NCBI RefSeq assembly: GCF_043641925.1
Contig: NZ_JBHZRU010000002.1
Span: 62,001-126,000, forward strand
Direction: 5' to 3'
Source of the DNA: Paenisporosarcina quisquiliarum_A
GTDB lineage: Bacteria; Bacillota; Bacilli; Bacillales_A; Planococcaceae
Length of the DNA stretch: 64,000 bases
Shown: positions 59,470 to 64,000 of the stretch, piece by piece
Numbering within the stretch: position 1 is the stretch's first letter
Layout of the letters: each line of letters opens with the position of its first letter
The notes under the pieces: generated by a model
The model's database searches: none
Told to the model about the DNA's origin: nothing
What the model saw: the letters and a program-made list of their open reading frames with translations, nothing else
Made by a program: the position numbers and the translations under genes

Positions 59470-60569
59470 CAAATCAACCAACATGTATCGGATGCGGTAC
59501 AGTAATTCAAATTGAAAATCCGAAAGAACCTGGTTATGCTCCACCGTCATCTTTAGAAAAAGAAACGGTCATTTGTCAGCGTTGTTTTAGATTGAAAAAT
59601 TATAATGAAATACAACCTGTTTCTTTAACAGATGATGATTTTTTAAGAATTTTAAATAGCTTGGGCAAAGAACAAGGGCTAATCGTTAAAATCGTTGATA
59701 TTTTTGATTTTAATGGAAGTTGGTTACCAGGATTACATCGTTTTGTAGGTAACAATCCAATTTTACTTGTAGCAAACAAAGTAGACCTATTGCCAAAATC
59801 CGTCAAAAAAAATCGTGTCATTCATTGGTTAAAACAAGAAGCGAAAAAGCTAGGACTGAACCCCATTGATGTCATGTTGGTAAGTGCTCATAAAGGCACA
59901 GGCATGGTTGAAGCAATGGAAGCCATTGATAAATATCGTGAAGGTAAAGATGCTTACGTAGTGGGTTGTACGAACGTTGGAAAATCTACATTTATCAATC
60001 GAATAATAAAGCAAGTAACTGGTGAAAAAGAAGTGATTACGACGTCTCATTTCCCGGGAACTACACTAGATCTTATTGAAATTCCATTAGACGACGACCA
60101 AGCATTGTATGATACGCCTGGTATTATCAATCATCACCAAATGGCTCACTTTTTAGATTCATCTGAATTGAAATGGATAACGCCTAAAAAAGAAATTAAA
60201 CCAAAAATTTTCCAAATGAATGCAGAGCAAACATTATATTTAGGTGGCCTTGCAAGATTTGATTTTATTCAAGGTGATCGTTCATCTTTCACTGTTCATA
60301 TTTCAAATGATTTACCGATTCACCGTACGAAGCTAGAAAATGCGGACGAATTATACGCGAATCATTTAGGTGGAATGCTAGCGCCTCCATCAGTGGAATA
60401 TATAGAAAATTTCCCTAAACTAGTTCGACATGAGTTTTCAATTAAAGAAGAAAAAACCGATATTGTATTTTCAGGTTTAGGTTGGATAACGATTAACAAA
60501 CCTAATGTAGTCATTGCAGCATATGCACCAAAAGGAGTAGAAATTCAATTGAGACCTTCGTTAATTTAG
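59466..60569 (+). CDS. yqeH: Ribosome biogenesis GTPase YqeH
   Basis: YqeH is needed for 30S subunit assembly. The 367-residue protein starts with a treble-clef zinc finger (CIGCG near residue 8, CQRCF near 38). It then has a circularly permuted GTPase order: G4 VANKVDLL, G5 VSAHKGTG, G1 VGCTNVGKSTFINR, G2 TTSHFPGTT and G3 YDTPGI. A C-terminal domain follows. TTG 59466 lies seven bases after GGAGG and overlaps the yqeG stop (TTGA); the in-frame ATG 59451 precedes that ribosome site and is less likely. Confidence 0.95.
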   Translation: MTNQPTCIGCGTVIQIENPKEPGYAPPSSLEKETVICQRCFRLKNYNEIQPVSLTDDDFLRILNSLGKEQGLIVKIVDIFDFNGSWLPGLHRFVGNNPILLVANKVDLLPKSVKKNRVIHWLKQEAKKLGLNPIDVMLVSAHKGTGMVEAMEAIDKYREGKDAYVVGCTNVGKSTFINRIIKQVTGEKEVITTSHFPGTTLDLIEIPLDDDQALYDTPGIINHHQMAHFLDSSELKWITPKKEIKPKIFQMNAEQTLYLGGLARFDFIQGDRSSFTVHISNDLPIHRTKLENADELYANHLGGMLAPPSVEYIENFPKLVRHEFSIKEEKTDIVFSGLGWITINKPNVVIAAYAPKGVEIQLRPSLI

Positions 60570-60582
60570 GAGGGATGATTAC

Positions 60583-61425
60583 GTGAAAAAGTGGTATGCA
60601 GTTATTGGTGATCCCATATCTCACTCTCTTTCTCCACTAATGCATAGTAAATGGTTTGAAGAAATGAATGTGAATGCAACTTACATTCCTATTCAAGTCT
60701 CTAAAGATCAATTACACCAAGCCGTAAAATCTTTAAAACTTTTAGGAGCGAGTGGATGGAATGTAACCATTCCTCATAAAGAGACCATCATTCCCTTATT
60801 AGACCATTTGTCAGAATCTGCAGAGTGGATGGGAGCTGTCAATACGGTTGTTGTAGAACAAGACGGTAGTCTTACTGGACACAATACTGATGGTGACGGT
60901 TTCGTTAACTCATTAGAAGAAACCATCGGTACTCAGTTAAAAGAAGCACAAATACTAATAGTTGGAGCGGGTGGAGCTGCAAGAGGTATTGCTTTTGCGC
61001 TTAAAGCTGCTGGGTATGTTAATATTTCTTGTACAAATCGTACGTTTCAAACAGCAGAAACACTTATGCAAGATATTGGCGGAAAGCAAGCGTTGTCCAT
61101 TTTGAGTGCGGAAGAAAAGCTAAATGATTTCCGTATTATCATACAAACGACTCCACTTGGCATGAAGAGTAAAGAAGATACATTGCCAATTTCATTGGAT
61201 TTGCTAAATCCCTCAGCAATTGTTGCGGATATTGTGTATAATCCATTATTGACGCCTTTTTTATTACATGCTGAAAAAAAAGGGGCGACGATTGTGAATG
61301 GACTGGGAATGTTCGTTCATCAAGGAGCTCTATCTTTTAAAAAGTGGACAAAAGAACAACCAGATACAGAACAAACGGTAAAAGAATTAACGCGAATTTT
61401 AGGAGGACCTTATGTTAACAGGTAA
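60583..61425 (+). CDS. aroE: Shikimate dehydrogenase
   Basis: AroE reduces 3-dehydroshikimate to shikimate with NADPH in the aromatic pathway. The 280-residue protein has the substrate-binding IGDPISHSLSPLMHSKWF, the catalytic Lys in GWNVTIPHKETIIPLL, NTVVVEQDGSLTGHNTDGDG, and the NADP-binding LIVGAGGAARGIAFALKAAG with NRT at the second strand end. The C-terminal NGLGMFVHQGA is also conserved. Start is GTG with TAGGAGGGATG. Its 3' end overlaps yhbY by 14 bases. Confidence 0.96.
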   Translation: MKKWYAVIGDPISHSLSPLMHSKWFEEMNVNATYIPIQVSKDQLHQAVKSLKLLGASGWNVTIPHKETIIPLLDHLSESAEWMGAVNTVVVEQDGSLTGHNTDGDGFVNSLEETIGTQLKEAQILIVGAGGAARGIAFALKAAGYVNISCTNRTFQTAETLMQDIGGKQALSILSAEEKLNDFRIIIQTTPLGMKSKEDTLPISLDLLNPSAIVADIVYNPLLTPFLLHAEKKGATIVNGLGMFVHQGALSFKKWTKEQPDTEQTVKELTRILGGPYVNR

Positions 61426-61711
61426 ACAAAAGCGCTTTTTACGAAGTGAAGCTCATCATTTAACACCTATTTTCCAAGTTGGTAAAGGTGGAGTAAATGA
61501 TCATATGCTTAAACAAATTTCAGAAGCATTAGAAGTACGAGAGTTATTAAAGGTAAGTATTTTAACGAACAATGAAGATGATAAGAATGATGTTGCAAAT
61601 AAATTGGCTAAAGGTACAAAGTCTGAACTTGTGCAATTAATCGGTTTGACTGTTGTTCTGTATAAACCTTCTAAAGAAAATAAAAAGATTGTGCTACCTA
61701 CAAAAGGTTAA
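61412..61711 (+). CDS. yhbY: RNA-binding protein YhbY (YqeI)
   Basis: YhbY is a small CRM-domain protein that associates with the pre-50S ribosome. The 99-residue product has LTGKQKRFLRSEAHHLTPIF, the GxxG loop in VGKGGVNDHMLKQISEALEV, RELLKVSILTNN, and GLTVVLYKPSKENKKI near the end. Start is ATG 61412 behind GGAGGACC, inside the end of aroE. nadD begins one base after its stop. Confidence 0.93.
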   Translation: MLTGKQKRFLRSEAHHLTPIFQVGKGGVNDHMLKQISEALEVRELLKVSILTNNEDDKNDVANKLAKGTKSELVQLIGLTVVLYKPSKENKKIVLPTKG

Positions 61712-61712
61712 A

Positions 61713-62285
61713 ATGAAAAAAGTATGCATTTTTGGCGGAACATTTAATCCTCCACATATCGGACATCTGATCATGGCAAACGAAGTATTTCATGCGCTAG
61801 AACTTGATGAGATACGCTTCATGCCTAATGCTATCCCACCACATAAAGAGGCGGTAGACCTATGTACTTCTGACCAAAGAAAACAAATGGTACAACTGGC
61901 TATTGAACCGTTTCCTTATTTTTCACTTGAACCTATTGAATTAATACGTGGAGGTCGTTCTTATACGTATGACACATTGGTTGAACTTCAAAGTAAGGAA
62001 GCTGAAACCCAGTTTAGTTTTTTAATTGGTGGAGATATGATTGCTAGTCTTGAAAGTTGGTATCAAATAGATGAGCTTGTTAAGCTTGTTCGATTGGTAG
62101 GAGTTAAACGACCAGGGTATGAAGCGAAGACCAATTATCCGGTTTTACAAATTGAAGTTCCACAAATCGATTTGTCTTCAACTACATTAAGGAAACGACT
62201 TGCCATACATCAAGATGTTTCATTATTAATACCGGAGTCGGTACAAGATTATATCCGTCAGGAGAAATTATATGAATCGAGATAA
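61713..62285 (+). CDS. nadD: Nicotinate-nucleotide adenylyltransferase
   Basis: NadD adenylates nicotinate mononucleotide to deamido-NAD, common to the de novo and salvage routes of NAD synthesis. The 190-residue protein has the nucleotidyltransferase motif FGGTFNPPHIGHLIMANEVF (T/HxGH), FMPNAIPPHKEA, YTYDTLVEL and the ISSTxLR-like DLSSTTLRKRL. ATG 61713 gives the standard length; the ribosome site is AAAAGG inside the yhbY end. It is the only NAD-synthesis enzyme gene in the window, relevant because nadABC are missing beside niaR. Confidence 0.96.
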   Translation: MKKVCIFGGTFNPPHIGHLIMANEVFHALELDEIRFMPNAIPPHKEAVDLCTSDQRKQMVQLAIEPFPYFSLEPIELIRGGRSYTYDTLVELQSKEAETQFSFLIGGDMIASLESWYQIDELVKLVRLVGVKRPGYEAKTNYPVLQIEVPQIDLSSTTLRKRLAIHQDVSLLIPESVQDYIRQEKLYESR

Positions 62286-62841
62286 GTATTTAGAAGCTGT
62301 GCGTTTGCGCATGCCTGAGACTCGATATGTGCATACATTAGGTGTAATGAACACAGCCATGCGTTTAGCGAAGGTTTATGGAGAATCTGAACAGGACGCA
62401 GAACTTGCAGCTATTTTACATGATGTCGTTAAATTTGCAGATAGAAATTGGTTAAAACAACAGATTGTCGAACATCATATGGATGAAAGACTTTTACTGT
62501 TTCATCATGAATTGTGGCATGCTCCAGTTGGAGCACTCGTTGCACAGCAAGAGTTTGGCGTAACGAATCAAACCATACTTGATGCTATACGATTTCATAC
62601 AACGGGAAGAGCTAATATGTCCAAGCTTGAAAAAATCATTTATTGTTCGGATATGATTGAACCTAATCGACAATTTCCCGGATTAGAAGAATTACGGGAA
62701 AATGCTGAAGAGGGCTTAGACACTTTAATGAAAATGTGTGTCAAACGTTCAATTCAATTTTTAATACAAAAAAATCAACCGGTATATCCGGATTCCATTC
62801 ATTGTTATAATGAATTGGTCACACGAAAGGAAAATGAATGA
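62272..62841 (+). CDS. yqeK: HD-domain hydrolase YqeK
   Basis: This 189-residue HD-superfamily protein is related to the bacterial YqeK diadenosine tetraphosphate hydrolases. The metal-binding motifs are visible: H in RYVHTLGVMNTAMRLAK, HD in AAILHDVVKFA, LLFHHELWHAPVGALVA, and IRFHTTGRANMSKLEKIIYC with SDMIEPNR. Start is ATG 62272 overlapping the end of nadD by 14 bases, with AGGAG upstream. It is followed directly by rsfS. Confidence 0.93.
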   Translation: MNRDKYLEAVRLRMPETRYVHTLGVMNTAMRLAKVYGESEQDAELAAILHDVVKFADRNWLKQQIVEHHMDERLLLFHHELWHAPVGALVAQQEFGVTNQTILDAIRFHTTGRANMSKLEKIIYCSDMIEPNRQFPGLEELRENAEEGLDTLMKMCVKRSIQFLIQKNQPVYPDSIHCYNELVTRKENE

Positions 62842-63192
62842 ATGTCAGAATCAACCTTATTAGAAATAGCTTATAAAGCAGCAGATGATAAACGTGCTGA
62901 AGATATCGTCGTATTAAATATGAAAGGTGTTTCATTGTTAGCGGATTATTTCGTGATTTGTCACGCAAACTCTGATCGCCAAGTTCAAGCAATCGCAAAA
63001 GAAATGGCAGACCAAGCAAGTAAAGCTGGCTATGATGTAAAACGACTAGAAGGTTTCGACTCAGCAAGATGGGTACTAGTAGATATGGGAGACGTGGTTG
63101 CTCATGTATTCCACAAAGACGAACGCGCATTCTATAACTTAGAACGTCTATGGGGCGACGCACCAATTATCGAAGTGGAATCACAAGCTTAA
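62842..63192 (+). CDS. rsfS: Ribosomal silencing factor RsfS
   Basis: RsfS (YqeL) binds uL14 on the 50S subunit and prevents subunit joining under starvation. The 116-residue protein has KAADDKRAEDIVVLNMKGVS, LADYFVICHANSDRQVQAIA, YDVKRLEGFDSARWVLVDMG and VVAHVFHKDERAFYNLERLW, all diagnostic. The ATG directly follows the yqeK stop, and its stop overlaps the next start (TAATG). Confidence 0.96.
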   Translation: MSESTLLEIAYKAADDKRAEDIVVLNMKGVSLLADYFVICHANSDRQVQAIAKEMADQASKAGYDVKRLEGFDSARWVLVDMGDVVAHVFHKDERAFYNLERLWGDAPIIEVESQA

Positions 63193-63929
63193 TGTCTAGC
63201 TATACTGAATTTGCTAGGGTCTATGACGAATTAATGACAGATATTCCGTATGATTTATATGTTGAAAAAGTTTTGGAGGCATGTAAACAACCAGATGGGA
63301 AATCGTTATTAGATATTGGTTGTGGCACTGGTGTGTTATCTTCAAAGTTTGCGGATGCAGGATTTGATGTGCAGGCTGTTGATTTGTCGGAAGAAATGTT
63401 ATCGATGGCACAGCAGCGTTTTGCTAAGAATCAACAACAAATTCCATTATTTTGTATGTCTATGTCCGAATTAAACGGGTTTGCAGAAATCGATGTGGCC
63501 GTAATAGCTATTGATTCTTTAAATTACTTGTCTGAAAAACAGGAAGTAACCGATACATTTTCAGCTGTTTATTCAAGTTTAAAAAAAGGAGGACATTTAT
63601 TCTTTGATGTCCATTCTTTATTTAAAATGGATGAACTGTTTTTAGATGGTCCTTTTACTTATGAAAGTGAAAATCAAGCTTATATTTGGCATACAGAAGC
63701 GGGTGAATACCCTCATTCCGTTCATCATGATTTAACATTTTTCGTAAAAACTGAGAATGGTTTGTATGAAAGATTCGAAGAGCACCATGTACAGCGTACA
63801 TACTCCGTTCAGCAATATGTTACTTGGCTAAAAGAACAAGGTTTTACTTCTATTCATATAGTAGCCGATTGGTCAAATCAATCACCAACAGAAACAAGTG
63901 AGAGAGTTTTCTTCCACGCAATTAAATAA
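63192..63929 (+). CDS. yqeM: Class I SAM-dependent methyltransferase YqeM
   Basis: This 245-residue methyltransferase has motif I SLLDIGCGTGVLSSKFADAG (near residue 40), QAVDLSEEMLSMAQQRFAKN, VAVIAIDSLNYLSEKQEV and KKGGHLFFDVHSLFKM. The substrate is unknown. The start ATG 63192 shares a base with the rsfS stop; the frame is open upstream inside rsfS but that is not expected to be used. In B. subtilis comER and comEA follow, and the window ends before that point. Confidence 0.9.
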   Translation: MSSYTEFARVYDELMTDIPYDLYVEKVLEACKQPDGKSLLDIGCGTGVLSSKFADAGFDVQAVDLSEEMLSMAQQRFAKNQQQIPLFCMSMSELNGFAEIDVAVIAIDSLNYLSEKQEVTDTFSAVYSSLKKGGHLFFDVHSLFKMDELFLDGPFTYESENQAYIWHTEAGEYPHSVHHDLTFFVKTENGLYERFEEHHVQRTYSVQQYVTWLKEQGFTSIHIVADWSNQSPTETSERVFFHAIK

Positions 63930-63941
63930 ATCTTTCCCAAT

Positions 63942-63989
63942 TCAAGCAATTCGTATATAGTGAGATTAGCTCTATATGAATTGCTGAAT
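63942..63989 (+). other. Imperfect inverted repeat after yqeM
   Basis: AGCAATTCGTATATAG (63946-63961) pairs with CTATATGAATTGCT (63973-63986) apart from a two-base bulge, extended by TTC/GAA. No T-run follows on the plus strand. It may be a factor-dependent terminator, an mRNA-stabilising hairpin, or an operator for the next gene. Confidence 0.5.
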
Positions 63990-64000
63990 GAAGGAAAGGA

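Noticed and set aside
1..64000. CRISPR array, prophage, tRNA or rRNA genes
   Set aside because: I looked for regularly spaced repeats, phage structural genes, tRNA cloverleaf ends and rRNA blocks and saw none; the T-boxes contain tRNA-responsive motifs but are not tRNA genes.

Overview
The window is chromosomal backbone from an AT-rich, spore-forming member of the Bacillales. Evidence for this: Shine-Dalgarno sites of the AAAGGAGG type, frequent GTG/TTG starts, T-box leaders, 6S RNA beside aspS, and the sporulation genes safA, spoVB and sigK. Gene order follows the Bacillus subtilis obg-to-comE stretch closely. The 97-bp interspersed repeat with terminal inverted repeats (14614-14710) resembles repeats I associate with Planococcaceae; the family assignment is inference, and I cannot name a genus.

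Layout. 1-2121: end of obg, pheB, pheA, and a niaR-like repressor gene broken by an in-frame stop. 2263-4400: safA (spore coat), a choline/aminoglycoside-kinase-like gene and a small unknown gene. 4728-9758: ruvA-ruvB-queA-tgt-yajC and a DUF421 membrane protein. 9745-14566: spoVB (minus), comN, secDF, yrvD. 14888-20489: recJ-apt-relA-dtd. 20585-30736: a maltodextrin island with a GH13 cyclomaltodextrinase-type enzyme (minus) and, divergently, a binding lipoprotein, two permeases, a membrane-anchored amylase, an alpha-glucosidase that probably starts at CTG, and a LacI-type regulator. No ABC ATPase is present, so it must come from elsewhere. 30772-36335: the SH3/amidase yrvJ (minus), a decayed small gene, a repeat, and T-box-hisS-aspS. 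36376-36615: 6S RNA. 36661-44737: tcdA, rarA (minus), cymR, yrvO, mnmA, a TPR gene and recD2. 44743-50012: T-box-alaS, ireB, yqgF/ruvX, yrzB, mltG. 50186-53749: trmR-trhP1-trhP2-udk. 53859-56650: greA, a second greA-like gene with an altered catalytic tip, yrrS and mtnN. 56676-58909: sigK (minus), pssA (minus), psd. 58948-63929: yqeG-yqeH-aroE-yhbY-nadD-yqeK-rsfS-yqeM, a tightly overlapped operon.

How the genes work together. The dominant theme is tRNA and translation: queuosine (queA, tgt), 2-thiouridine (yrvO, mnmA), 5-methoxyuridine (trhP1/trhP2, trmR), ct6A (tcdA), D-aminoacyl-tRNA proofreading (dtd), three aminoacyl-tRNA synthetases under two T-boxes, and ribosome assembly or silencing (obg, yqeH, yhbY, rsfS). 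Recombination and repair genes are ruvAB, recJ, rarA, recD2 and yqgF. The maltodextrin island is the one clear metabolic insertion into an otherwise conserved order.

I did not find a multi-gene system that looks wholly new. The observations I consider most worth following are the GreA paralogue that has lost one of the two catalytic acidic residues, the broken niaR at a locus lacking nadBCA, the frameshifted 52-codon gene next to a repeat, a long palindrome in the ruvAB promoter, and Cys/His repeats in SafA.
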